64,000 bases of DNA from Mucilaginibacter daejeonensis. Its GTDB lineage: Bacteria; Bacteroidota; Bacteroidia; Sphingobacteriales; Sphingobacteriaceae. How positions within the stretch are numbered: the stretch's first letter is position 1; every line of letters begins with the position of its first letter. The stretch lies in contig NZ_CP086068.1 in the NCBI RefSeq assembly GCF_020783335.1, forward strand, positions 2,542,001 through 2,606,000. The letters run 5' to 3'. The notes under the pieces are model-generated. The model was not told the origin of the DNA and did no database searches. It worked only from the letters and a program-made list of their open reading frames with translations. Of this stretch, positions 1 to 8,040 are shown in pieces. Both the position numbers and the translations under genes were made by a program.

Positions 1-153
1 TTGAATACTGCCTGTTTTTAAGTCGTTGTAAGCTTTAAGTGTACCTACAAATCCTGAAGTTTTATAAAGATCAGGAAAGAGATCATTATCTCCGTATCTG
101 CAGGAGGTCAGACATAAGACGGCCAGGACCAGGCATTTATTCAGGGTCTTCAT
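1..153 (-). CDS. N-terminal part of a lipoprotein, cut by the window edge
   Basis: An open frame starts with ATG at 153 and runs off the left edge, so only 51 codons are visible. The first 18 residues form a typical lipoprotein signal: MKTLNKC, a hydrophobic core, and a lipobox LTSC with the acylated Cys at residue 18. The mature part begins RYGDNDLFPDLYKTSGF. The protein should be anchored in the periplasmic or outer membrane leaflet. The visible part is too short to name a family. It lies 22 bases downstream of the TerC gene on the same strand, so the two may be cotranscribed. Confidence 0.6.
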   Translation of the reverse strand, partial: MKTLNKCLVLAVLCLTSCRYGDNDLFPDLYKTSGFVGTLKAYNDLKTGSIQ

Positions 154-175
154 ATTAATTATCGTTAAATACAGG

Positions 176-988
176 TTAGTTTTTTTTCAATGCGTTTTGC
201 ACCTCTTCCGGTATTACAACAGCAGTTGTTTTCCGGGTCGGCATGTTGAACAGCAGAGAGGTTAGTACCGGAATGATGAATACTGCAACAGTAAAGACGG
301 ATATATAGATATCCATTTCGCGGCCTTCTAGGGACTGCGCCAACGCTGTTTCCGGATAATAGTGTGCATAAAGCGCAAGTACCAATTTTAGGCCAAGAAT
401 ACCGATAACTAAGAAAGCTACGTTTTCCAGAAAAGGAAACTTCTCGATGAGTTTGACAAAAGCCTGTGCAACAAATCGCATGGCTAGTATGCCAATAAAA
501 ACACCGATATAGATGAGGTTGATATTATCTGTAAATGCTACGGCAGCAAATACATTATCAACGGAAAATGCAAGGTCCATCAGTTCGATCAGTGCTACTG
601 TTGCCCAGAAAGTTCCGATGCTACCGACCGTCACTCTATAAATCCAGCCTTTTTCTTTGGTCAGTTCCAGCTTCTCTTCCGCCTCCTTGCCTTTACTGCG
701 GAAATAATCCACCGCTAGGTAAATTAGATAAAGGCCCCCCAAGGGTTTTAGCCACCAGATCTTGACCAGCCAGGCAGCCAGGAATAAACACAGACCACGC
801 ATTAGATATGCACCTACAATACCATACTTAAGCGCTCGGCTACGCTTAGCTTTTGGTAGATCGATGACCATCGTTGCGAGTACAGCGGCGTTATCGACCG
901 ACAATAAGCTTTCAATGACGATGAGGTTTAGAATGATCAGTAAGCCTGCTTGTATATCGTCGCCTAAAAGCGTGTGTAAAAAATCCAT
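176..988 (-). CDS. TerC family integral membrane protein
   Basis: This 270-residue polytopic membrane protein has about seven hydrophobic segments. It carries the two acidic membrane motifs of the TerC/Alx family: IESLLSVDNA near residue 26 and ELMDLAFSVDNVFAA near residue 135. Members are linked to tellurite resistance and to manganese export or metalation of secreted enzymes; the exact substrate here is unknown. Length fits the shorter TerC proteins. The ATG at 988 is preceded by a non-coding stretch. The last about 30 residues form a cytoplasmic tail ending in NALKKN. No other metal-resistance genes are next to it. Confidence 0.88.
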   Translation of the reverse strand: MDFLHTLLGDDIQAGLLIILNLIVIESLLSVDNAAVLATMVIDLPKAKRSRALKYGIVGAYLMRGLCLFLAAWLVKIWWLKPLGGLYLIYLAVDYFRSKGKEAEEKLELTKEKGWIYRVTVGSIGTFWATVALIELMDLAFSVDNVFAAVAFTDNINLIYIGVFIGILAMRFVAQAFVKLIEKFPFLENVAFLVIGILGLKLVLALYAHYYPETALAQSLEGREMDIYISVFTVAVFIIPVLTSLLFNMPTRKTTAVVIPEEVQNALKKN

Positions 989-1160
989 AAGTCTGATTAA
1001 TTTGTGATAAGGTTTAGGTGTAAGTATTTTAGGCGTTTATCGGTTCTAGCTATATAGCACGTACGATCTACAATTAAAGAGCTTTAATAGAGCTATCTGG
1101 TGTAAACCGTCCGCTTTCATTTTTCAAAAGTTTACCTCTTAGATCTGCTTGTTTGCTAAT

Positions 1161-1370
1161 TTATGTTTCTAGAAGGCAGACCGTTTTGTTGCTTTTCTTG
1201 GCTTCTCGTAACGATATTCTCTTAGTTCGATAATTGCAGTTGCTTAATCCCCTACAAGTAGATGTCAAGTGATATTTTTTTGCGTATTGACTATCACACA
1301 CATAGACCTTCGCAGTATCCATGGCAGAAGGCTTTAAGCTGACCAGAAAAAACAGAAAGAGTGTTTTCAT
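1161..1370 (-). CDS. Small secreted Cys-containing protein
   Basis: A 69-residue protein with a short hydrophobic N-terminus (MKTLFLFFLVSL) that may act as a secretion signal. The rest carries a compact pattern: VYVCDS, then YHLTSTCRGLSNC, then a final Cys in TVCLLE. I recognise the YHxxxxCRGLxxC pattern from a widespread family of tiny Bacteroidota and Proteobacteria proteins of unknown function; spaced Cys and His suggest metal binding or disulfides. The start is the ATG at 1370. It is encoded just downstream of another tiny Cys-rich gene on the same strand. Confidence 0.6.
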   Translation of the reverse strand: MKTLFLFFLVSLKPSAMDTAKVYVCDSQYAKKYHLTSTCRGLSNCNYRTKRISLREAKKSNKTVCLLET

Positions 1371-1482
1371 ATCTTATTGAACTGGACCAATTATTTGTTG
1401 TAGATCACTGATTGCCGATCTCGAGGAATAACCATGTAAAATAGTTGCTATACAATGTGCTACATTTCATCTTGGGTTTGCA

Positions 1483-1692
1483 CTAGCTCTTGTGGCAGGC
1501 CGGGGAACAATAAACGCAGCCGTCTGCCTTGGAATAATGCTTGTTAGCAGCGGTTACTGCAGTACTGCACGTATCGTGGTATCCCAGGTCGATCTTGCTG
1601 ATCACCAGAGGCAAATAAAAACAGCCTTCCTTGTGAACTTCATGGTCACCTGTAATGGGCTGTGGATTGGTATTGACGTAATATTTGGGCAT
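1483..1692 (-). CDS. Small Cys-rich conserved hypothetical protein
   Basis: A 69-residue protein starting MPKYYVNTN. I chose the ATG at 1692 because relatives begin with similar residues; an upstream TTG at 1716 is less likely. It has the signature GDHEVHKEGC, a middle Cys in YHDTC, and a C-terminal CVYCSPACH cluster. This matches a small Bacteroidota family known to me only as conserved hypothetical. Five Cys and several His suggest zinc binding. There is no signal peptide. Function unknown. Confidence 0.65.
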   Translation of the reverse strand: MPKYYVNTNPQPITGDHEVHKEGCFYLPLVISKIDLGYHDTCSTAVTAANKHYSKADGCVYCSPACHKS

Positions 1693-1892
1693 AACAGCAT
1701 TTGTTTGAATATCCAAAAGTAAAACAGCTGTCGCAGTATGAATTACGGGTTCCCGTAAACCTATAAATTATTAATAATGCTGAGGGTTAGTTTGGAAAAC
1801 GAATAAGACAATCATAGGCAGCCATAACTAAAATAGCCCTATGTAAATGATCGCAGTTCTCCACGGGTGGGCTTCAATGCTCTATGAGATTT

Positions 1893-2558
1893 TTATAGGA
1901 GGCCCGCATCTTTACAACATGCGACCAACTGCTCGTTGTTAGTAAAGCCTAAAGCTTCTCTCATGACATTCAATTTTTTTTCTACGCTGCTTAGGCTTGA
2001 CGGGCGTACGCTCATCCCTTCTAGGTAGGTAGGGATCTCTTTTTGGCGGACACCTTTTGAAAGCAAAGTAATAAGGATTAGATCGTATGCAGTAAATTGA
2101 TATACCGGTCCCTTTTTTAGAGAGCCACTTAGCTGCGATGGCATATAAATACGTCCCTCTTCAACCTTCTTGAGGGCGTCGGTCAGTTCCTGTGAATCTT
2201 GCCTACCTTTGCATACATAGCCGTTTATCTGTAATTCATTAAATAACGGACGGATCATCTCAGGCTTATGCTCTCCTGAAAATATCAATACTTTGATCAC
2301 AGGCTGCAACGCACGAGTCTTTTGGATGAGTTCTCTGCCATCTTTGATGGTAGATGAATTTCCTTCATCCACAAAAGACAGGTCAGTGACAAGCAGGTCG
2401 TAAGGGTTTTCGTTGCGTAGGCCTATCTGAATACGGGCATAAGCATCATCACAATCATATACGTAGTCCGCATCGGTCTCTGAAAAATCTTTAATGATCT
2501 TTCTTAAGGAAATACTGGTCATCTGGTGATCTTCGGCGATCAGAACGCGCTTGAACAT
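1893..2558 (-). CDS. Response regulator with C-terminal LuxR-like HTH
   Basis: 221 residues. The N-terminal receiver domain (about 1-125) has the acidic pair E9-D10, the phosphoacceptor D59 in LLVTDLS, and the conserved Lys in YVCKG. The C-terminal part (about 150-221) resembles a NarL/LuxR-type helix-turn-helix but is divergent: the segment from LSKGVRQKEIPTYL to the SSLSSVEKKLN helix replaces the usual motif. It lies 12 bases downstream of the histidine kinase gene on the same strand, so the two form a two-component pair and probably an operon. Targets are not visible. Confidence 0.88.
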   Translation of the reverse strand: MFKRVLIAEDHQMTSISLRKIIKDFSETDADYVYDCDDAYARIQIGLRNENPYDLLVTDLSFVDEGNSSTIKDGRELIQKTRALQPVIKVLIFSGEHKPEMIRPLFNELQINGYVCKGRQDSQELTDALKKVEEGRIYMPSQLSGSLKKGPVYQFTAYDLILITLLSKGVRQKEIPTYLEGMSVRPSSLSSVEKKLNVMREALGFTNNEQLVACCKDAGLL

Positions 2559-2570
2559 AAGGTCTAAGTG

Positions 2571-4244
2571 TTAGGCAAGGGGTATAAACATTTGAATGAG
2601 TAAGCCCGCCCCATTGTTGCTGCCAAAAGTAATGGAACCATTCATGGTCCTGATACGGTTTCCCGTATTAGTCAAGCCATTCCCAAATTTCGTAGGTTGT
2701 GGTAGACCTACGCCGTTATCTTGATACCAGATATGTAAGCGATCAGTGTCCCGCTGGAATCTAAGGACCACACGGTCAGCCCGGCTATGTTTTTTCATGT
2801 TGATCATAAGTTCCAGCAACACGTTTTTGATCTCATTGAACATGTGAACTCTTACGGAGTTCCAAGTGTTAGCCTCATTTCCGGCAGTGATGATCGTCAT
2901 TCTAGGGCTGCTGAACGAGGTTAGCATATCAGTTATTTCTCGATCGAGATCCTGATAGTTAAATTCCAAGGAGCGGTTGTAAGAGATCGCGCGTGATTGC
3001 TTGTACAAGATATCGATCCTGGTGGCAAGTATCTCTTTGTCCAACTCTGGCTGATGTTCGATCTCAGCCATTACTTGATAGAGCCCGTTAGCCACGACAT
3101 CGTGAATCTTCTTCGAGGTACTAAGTTGATATTCCTGCAGATCCTGTTTGGCCTTCGCTTCGGTCTCCACTTGTTTTCTACGGGAACGTTGCGAGAAAAT
3201 GATGACTCCCGCAATTGCCATGGTCAGTATAATGAATATTGCCGCCCATTGCTTCGCTATTTGATAATTCTTTTCAGAATTTTCTTTTTGTAGCCTGAGT
3301 TTATCCGCTTTGTGCCTTTCTGTGTTGTAACGAATCAACGCGAATTGATTCTTTGCAGCGTTCCTTACGGTCTGTAAGCTATCATTCAGCTGATCATAGC
3401 GGGTAAAATATATTTTAGTTAGTTGAGGCGGACTAACCTTGATCAACTTTTGCAGCGCTTCGAGCTGATCGTCGGCGCTGTGCAACCGCTGCGCTATGCT
3501 ATACATACGACCTGCATAATCAAGCGCAGAGTCAGGCATTGAATTCATATAGTAATCAGCTAAATGAGCATAACTGGAATTCTGTCCCCAAAGATCGTTT
3601 TCATGTTGCCGGATGGCCAAAGCCCGGCGCAGCTCCGGGGCAGCAGGATAGGTTGGGTCGCAGAGCCATTGGGTGGTCGCCATATTGGTCAGTATCCGGG
3701 CTTGAACTTTAGCGGTAGTCCCTTTGGATCTGATAGCCATTTGGTACAACTTTAGTGCTTGGGCATATTTCCTTTTGTGCCGGTAAGCATTGCCCTGGTT
3801 GTTCAGAATGGTAGGGACGAAGGCGGGGTCTTTGTTCGTCGAAAGCGCTTGATCATAATAGCTGATAGCATCCGTGTAGTTCCGTAACTTGGTGGATGAC
3901 ATACCCAGCTCATTGTAATTATTCGCTAAATCGTTCCGACCCTTGGCATCCCGGGCATTTAAATACCTCAAAGAAGAGGTAAGGCTTTCCTGGCAACCGA
4001 AATGGTCCCCGGCGTCACTTTGCAACATCGCCATCGTAGTGTAAGCGAGCGCGACCTGTTGGCTGTCGGGCGATTCGGTGACCACCTTGTTGAAATAATA
4101 AAATGCTGAATCCTGATCGGTACTTAGAAAAGCATAAGCTTTATCGTAATTTCTATAATCGGAAGCAGGTAACGGTGTCGCTTTCTTCTGGCAGGAGAAC
4201 ATCGTTAGTAGTAAGCTGCTTATAATTAGGAACAATAATCTCAA
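2571..4244 (-). CDS. TPR-containing lipoprotein sensor histidine kinase
   Basis: 557 residues. A hydrophobic leader ends in TMFSC, a possible lipobox. Tetratricopeptide-like repeats fill about 30-300 (for example the NNYNELGMSSTKLRNYTDAI segment). A single membrane helix near 335-350 follows, then a coiled linker, a HisKA_3-type dimerisation helix with the phospho-His in KKIHDVVANG, and a HATPase domain with ELMINMKKHS (N box) and DNGVGL (G1 box). This is the common Bacteroidota arrangement of periplasmic TPR sensor and NarL-type kinase. The start is a TTG at 4244, since no ATG precedes the signal sequence in frame. The partner regulator follows directly. Confidence 0.87.
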   Translation of the reverse strand: MRLLFLIISSLLLTMFSCQKKATPLPASDYRNYDKAYAFLSTDQDSAFYYFNKVVTESPDSQQVALAYTTMAMLQSDAGDHFGCQESLTSSLRYLNARDAKGRNDLANNYNELGMSSTKLRNYTDAISYYDQALSTNKDPAFVPTILNNQGNAYRHKRKYAQALKLYQMAIRSKGTTAKVQARILTNMATTQWLCDPTYPAAPELRRALAIRQHENDLWGQNSSYAHLADYYMNSMPDSALDYAGRMYSIAQRLHSADDQLEALQKLIKVSPPQLTKIYFTRYDQLNDSLQTVRNAAKNQFALIRYNTERHKADKLRLQKENSEKNYQIAKQWAAIFIILTMAIAGVIIFSQRSRRKQVETEAKAKQDLQEYQLSTSKKIHDVVANGLYQVMAEIEHQPELDKEILATRIDILYKQSRAISYNRSLEFNYQDLDREITDMLTSFSSPRMTIITAGNEANTWNSVRVHMFNEIKNVLLELMINMKKHSRADRVVLRFQRDTDRLHIWYQDNGVGLPQPTKFGNGLTNTGNRIRTMNGSITFGSNNGAGLLIQMFIPLA

Positions 4245-4299
4245 GAGGGGGAACTTTGTTCCTAAGATAATAAATACTAAGCGGAGAAACAGAACTGTG

Positions 4300-4334
4300 G
4301 AAAATAAAGTAAGGCAAGTTTAAGCTTGCCTTAC
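4300..4334 (-). terminator. Rho-independent terminator before the kinase gene
   Basis: A perfect 10-bp stem (GTAAGGCAAG with CTTGCCTTAC, 4309-4318 and 4325-4334) closes a 6-base loop. Read on the minus strand it is followed by the T-rich TTTATTTT. It sits between the small proline-rich gene and the kinase and would end the former's transcript. Confidence 0.7.
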
Positions 4335-4352
4335 GAAGGGACCACATAGGGA

Positions 4353-4514
4353 TTATGGTTTTGGATGCGGAGGTGGCGGCGGCGGAAGATGGCCATCATC
4401 GCCGCCTGTATCTTCGTCACCTTGAGTGGTGATCACTGTTCCTGGACCATGAGGTAAATTTGGAGGCACAGGGCATCCTATAGCCAATAAAATGGCAACT
4501 AACATTTCAAACAT
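4353..4514 (-). CDS. Tiny exported proline-rich protein, possibly a lipoprotein
   Basis: A 53-residue frame starting MFEMLVAILLAIGC. The hydrophobic start ends in a Cys that could be a weak lipobox (AIGC). The mature part is rich in Pro, Gly and Asp and ends in six prolines followed by HPKP. A frame extension to 4541 (MINPLKSRK) is possible but removes the clean signal-like start. A strong terminator just downstream at 4300-4334 supports a real small transcript. Similar Pro-rich mini-lipoproteins occur near Bacteroidota regulators; I know no function for them. Confidence 0.5.
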   Translation of the reverse strand: MFEMLVAILLAIGCPVPPNLPHGPGTVITTQGDEDTGGDDGHLPPPPPPHPKP

Positions 4515-4541
4515 TTTTCTACTTTTTAAAGGGTTGATCAC

Positions 4542-4889
4542 TATCGCAGGCTACCACGGCTCTCCCCGTGCGCAGCGTTGCAAACCGGGCAAGCATCACT
4601 GCCTGCATGTTTTTGGGAAGTAGTGAAGCATTGATCGCAGAAGTGGTCTCCCGCTTCCCAAGCCAGGTTTCCGCTGCTGCGCTCCCTACTCACTGTTGTT
4701 ACCGGTTGAGTGCACAAACCCCGCTAGCTATCGAGGTGTCATCCGATGACGAAAGCAAAAGTATAGCGTTTAAAATGCTTTATATCAGGCCCTTCCGAGG
4801 TTTCCAATCATTCCGGCCGGAATCCTACGGAAATCCGTAAACTCCGATGTGAATCCGGAATTACCTTTAAAGATTATTTGAATTTCTTG
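4542..4889. other. Intergenic region between divergent genes
   Basis: About 350 bases between the small minus-strand gene and the plus-strand gene at 4890. It presumably holds both promoters. I see no convincing gene, repeat or RNA in it; the open frame on the plus strand shows no protein-like features. Confidence 0.4.
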
Positions 4890-5891
4890 ATGAGCTTTGA
4901 CAAATACCGATCACAAGTGCTGGAGTATTACAAGAAAGAACTGGCGGCAGGCCGGCTTTTTTTTGCTGTTCCTTATCCAACACCAGCTAAGATCAAGACC
5001 GGATGTTTAGAAGTATTGGAAACCAGATATGATACTAAAGACGAATTATTTTTGCGTTCCTATTTTCGGATGGGAAACAGCCTAGAATTTGGTCCTGCTG
5101 TCCGAAGATTTGATACCGACAAGTTCCGGCCGTTAAATTCTTACTTGAGAGATCATTCAAGAAATCCGAGTCCTGAACATATCGAGTTACTGGCTTGGCT
5201 GATCGATTATCCGGGCAGACCCTACCGGCCAAGTTATGAGCTAACTTATCAAACATCAGCTGAGGCCAGACCAACAAATACGGGCACGACGGCAACGGTC
5301 GATCAGGCAGATGATTTGCATGGCAGCACCGAAGTTGAAATCCCGTCGCCCGTTGATCGGGAACAAGAAAAAATGGCCGATCAAGCTTCCGAACCGTCGT
5401 TGTTCGATTCAAACGGAGAATTGAGTGACCGAACCAATTACGGCCGTCCGATAAGATCATTTTGGAAGCAAAAAGCGCTGTATGCATTATGCGCCATGTT
5501 ATTGTTTTCTGTAGGTATAGTCTTTTGGTATGTAAATACTACTAAAAGGACTCCGAAAACTGGGATGGTTGTCCCTGTGATAGGACAAAAGGGGTGTGTT
5601 ATGTGGAAAGATGACCATTACGAGCCGATATCCTGCCAGCACTCGGTTAATGGTCTTGGCTCATTTGGTATAAATGAAAGCACGGTGCGAAATTTAAAAA
5701 GGATCACGCACCCTGACACAATAACCCCAGAAAGTATTAAAAAAGTTTGGTATGTTAAGGTTGATGGCTATTTGGAATATTACACCGCCAGCGGTTTTCA
5801 CCCTATTTATACGGAACGGCGCTTAAAACCACTAACAGCCTATATGTATAATAAATACTTATTTCACTACGCCGATAAGACGAAAAAGTAA
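4890..5891 (+). CDS. Hypothetical protein with one transmembrane helix
   Basis: 333 residues from the ATG at 4890 (MSFDKYRSQVLEYY); a TTG four codons upstream is less likely. Residues 1-110 form a charged, probably folded cytoplasmic domain with the stretch GRLFFAVPYPTPAKIK. Then comes a low-complexity linker (about 115-195), a single membrane helix around 200-220 (ALCAMLLFSVGIVFWYV), and a C-terminal domain of about 110 residues, likely periplasmic. The N-in, C-out layout resembles anti-sigma or sensor proteins, but I see no diagnostic motif. Family not recognised. Confidence 0.65.
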   Translation: MSFDKYRSQVLEYYKKELAAGRLFFAVPYPTPAKIKTGCLEVLETRYDTKDELFLRSYFRMGNSLEFGPAVRRFDTDKFRPLNSYLRDHSRNPSPEHIELLAWLIDYPGRPYRPSYELTYQTSAEARPTNTGTTATVDQADDLHGSTEVEIPSPVDREQEKMADQASEPSLFDSNGELSDRTNYGRPIRSFWKQKALYALCAMLLFSVGIVFWYVNTTKRTPKTGMVVPVIGQKGCVMWKDDHYEPISCQHSVNGLGSFGINESTVRNLKRITHPDTITPESIKKVWYVKVDGYLEYYTASGFHPIYTERRLKPLTAYMYNKYLFHYADKTKK

Positions 5892-6360
5892 GCTGGCTCT
5901 TTGAACTAGCTTATAAAATGATCGTTTCTAAGATATTCGATATAGTAGATGCAATTACTTAAAACTTTTTAACGTATAATCTTGGATTGTTTGTGGTATC
6001 GATAAAATTCATTACGCGTTCGGAAAGATTAACTTTGCAAATCTCATAGCCCTATAGGTTTTGCTTATTACCGGTCATTCGGCTGCTATAATTAAGGTAA
6101 TGTTATCGAATTATCTTTAGAATGGACATGCTCATAAACGACAAAGCCTTTAGTTTAAAATAGATCTTTTGGATAAGGAAAAGACTATTAATACTTCGAT
6201 GGAAAGATAATATTAAGCGAATAGATACACCTTCGTCGCGATCTATTTTAAAGTTTTATCTCAGGAATAGATCAAAAGGTTGGCCTTGTAGAAGAAGGTC
6301 AGCCTTGAGGTGTTGCCCTGTATTAGTTCTGAAGTAAAGATCTCATATTCTTTGATAAGC
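5892..6360. other. Intergenic AT-rich region
   Basis: About 470 bases with no supportable gene. Some weak dyads are present, for example around the stop of the preceding gene, but nothing that can be named. Confidence 0.4.
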
Positions 6361-6399
6361 AAAAGCAAGCCATGTTTTGGGCAGCCCAAAACGGCTTGC
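6361..6399 (-). terminator. Bipartite hairpin terminator
   Basis: GCAAGCC (6365-6371) pairs with GGCTTGC (6393-6399), and inside it TTTTGGG (6375-6381) pairs with CCCAAAA (6385-6391). Read on the minus strand it is followed by TTTTGCTT. It would end a minus-strand transcript from the small gene at 6486-6767 and supports that gene's existence. Confidence 0.6.
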
Positions 6400-6485
6400 C
6401 GGGAACTTGTACCCTATCCTGTTTCACTCTGTTCAACATGATCTGATCTAAATAAAGATGAGATCCTTTTGAAGGCAGGACCACT

Positions 6486-6767
6486 TTAAATCACCGCTGG
6501 TCTGAATTGAACCATCACCTTGCTTGCTGGTATTGACGGCTTTGTCAACGTAAAAGGAAGGTCGTCTGCTTGATGGCTGATATTCTTAAACGTGGGCATT
6601 CTGACAGAGAAGTGGCCGAAATGGCGGTCGAAGCTTGTGGTGAGCGAAAACCATCGCATCCGTTGAACTAATACATTTCCTGCATTGTTATATAGAAAGT
6701 TCAGACAGTCATCCGAGCTTGCAGGACTACCATTAAATATCAGCAGGCGCTTACTCACCGTATACAT
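6486..6767 (-). CDS. Small hypothetical protein divergent from an RRM gene
   Basis: A 93-residue frame from the ATG at 6767 (MYTVSKRLLIFNG). An upstream extension to 6890 overlaps the RRM gene and is unlikely. There is no signal peptide or membrane helix. The middle has an aromatic and basic stretch (RMRWFSLTTSFDRHFGHF). It is divergent from the RNA-binding protein with only 31 bases between the start codons, and a good terminator follows downstream, so it is probably expressed. Family not recognised. Confidence 0.45.
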   Translation of the reverse strand: MYTVSKRLLIFNGSPASSDDCLNFLYNNAGNVLVQRMRWFSLTTSFDRHFGHFSVRMPTFKNISHQADDLPFTLTKPSIPASKVMVQFRPAVI

Positions 6768-6798
6768 TTTTATCTTTACAAGTTGAAACCTATCTGAT

Positions 6799-7176
6799 AT
6801 GATCAAACTCTTCGTAAGCGGCTTCCCTTTAGGAATAGATGAAATGGCTTTGGCCAAACTGATCGCACCGCATGGTGACATCGCCACCATTAAGCTCGTG
6901 CGTGACCGGCAGACCAGGATCTGTAAAGGTTATGCATTTGTGGAGATGGCTAGCCTCACCGATGCTGAGAATGCGATCATCGCACTGGATGGCGTAGTGA
7001 TGCAGGACAGAGAACTGACCGTTAAGATCAATGAGGATAAGTCTGAATCGGTAAGACCACGCTTCAACAAGCCGTCCGGCCAATATTCAAAGACCTCATA
7101 TAATAGGTCCAACGAAAGTAGAGATACACTCACAGATGACACTCGAGCAAAACGCCCGCGCAGGCCGAGGGTGTAA
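6799..7176 (+). CDS. RNA-binding protein with one RRM domain
   Basis: 125 residues. An RNA recognition motif covers about 1-80, with RNP2 LFVSGFP (residues 4-10) and RNP1 KGYAFVEM (about 47-54). The tail (about 85-125) is basic and disordered, ending KRPRRPRV. Such small single-RRM proteins are common in Bacteroidota and cyanobacteria and bind single-stranded RNA, probably mRNA leaders. A second paralogue is encoded at 40897. A strong terminator follows 16 bases after the stop. Confidence 0.9.
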   Translation: MIKLFVSGFPLGIDEMALAKLIAPHGDIATIKLVRDRQTRICKGYAFVEMASLTDAENAIIALDGVVMQDRELTVKINEDKSESVRPRFNKPSGQYSKTSYNRSNESRDTLTDDTRAKRPRRPRV

Positions 7177-7192
7177 TAGTAATAAACTCTAA

Positions 7193-7233
7193 TAACAATA
7201 AAGCCAGTGAAACTATCACTGGCTTTATTGTTA
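7193..7233. terminator. Long perfect hairpin, bidirectional terminator
   Basis: An 18-bp perfect stem (7193-7210 with 7216-7233, left arm TAACAATAAAGCCAGTGA) has a 5-base loop. The AT-rich outer part serves as a U-tract in both directions, so it can terminate both the RRM gene and the converging minus-strand gene at 7330. Confidence 0.8.
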
Positions 7234-7329
7234 GACGGCTCTCGTTGATCCGAACGTTACGACCGACCAACATGGAGTTATGAGCAATTGAGAACTTTAG
7301 ATCTCTTCTCGATCACTGATGACCAACAC

Positions 7330-7833
7330 CTAATGCAACGGTCTATATATCAAATTGATCACTGGTGGTAATGCATAAACAAGACCATTATACGGTATGG
7401 ACCGATAGGTCGAGTACGTATCGATCCCCAACTTTGAGCTCGATAATGAGTTAGGACAGTACTCGGTCTCAAATAGATAAAATACCGGAACAAGGAATGC
7501 CTGGCCTTTCAACTTTCGGTTGTAGGCTATACGCTTTAATGCAGCAGAATCCAATTGATGCTTCATCCGAGTGAATTCGACCCTAAAAAGAGGATCGGCA
7601 CTGTCGGATAACATCATATCACCGATCGTACCGTCTTTATTGACCTGGACGATCAAATTGGTCATCGTCGGTATACAAGAAGATCGAAGTTCTTCAGGAT
7701 AATGAAAATTTTTCAGGAAACTCCCAATAAAACGCTTTTCATCCTCCTGCGCAAAGCAAACTGTGCAACAGAATAGTGATACGATAAAAAGACATGATCG
7801 AAGATCAACGACACCTTTGACCTTTATTTCCAT
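7330..7833 (-). CDS. Exported hypothetical protein
   Basis: 167 residues from the ATG at 7833 (MEIKVKG); a TTG eight codons upstream is less likely. A signal peptide is visible, with a hydrophobic core LFIVSLFCCTVCFA and predicted cleavage before QEDE. The mature part has the pattern HYPEELRSSCIP, then LIVQVNKDGTIGDMMLSD, which recalls TonB C-terminal-like domains of Bacteroidota (a strand, then NKDG, then a strand). I treat that as a weak resemblance. Probably periplasmic or secreted. No operon partner is evident. Confidence 0.6.
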   Translation of the reverse strand: MEIKVKGVVDLRSCLFIVSLFCCTVCFAQEDEKRFIGSFLKNFHYPEELRSSCIPTMTNLIVQVNKDGTIGDMMLSDSADPLFRVEFTRMKHQLDSAALKRIAYNRKLKGQAFLVPVFYLFETEYCPNSLSSSKLGIDTYSTYRSIPYNGLVYALPPVINLIYRPLH

Positions 7834-8040
7834 TTGCTTTTTTGTGATCTTAGTCAATACTAACGATCCTATTCCCGGAATGACATTTGGCGGTTGCTTT
7901 TGAGAAACTTAGTTGATGCTACTAACTATCTTCCTGCGATAGCACGGTGGAATTACCATAAAGTACCTGATCATGCCTTACCCTTGTAAGCAACCAAAAG
8001 AGGGAAGGCATTATCTCGTTCTGACTTTGCCAGCACTAGC

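Noticed and set aside
4568..4840. 90-codon plus-strand frame in the gap before 4890
   Set aside because: No start context, signal or family features.
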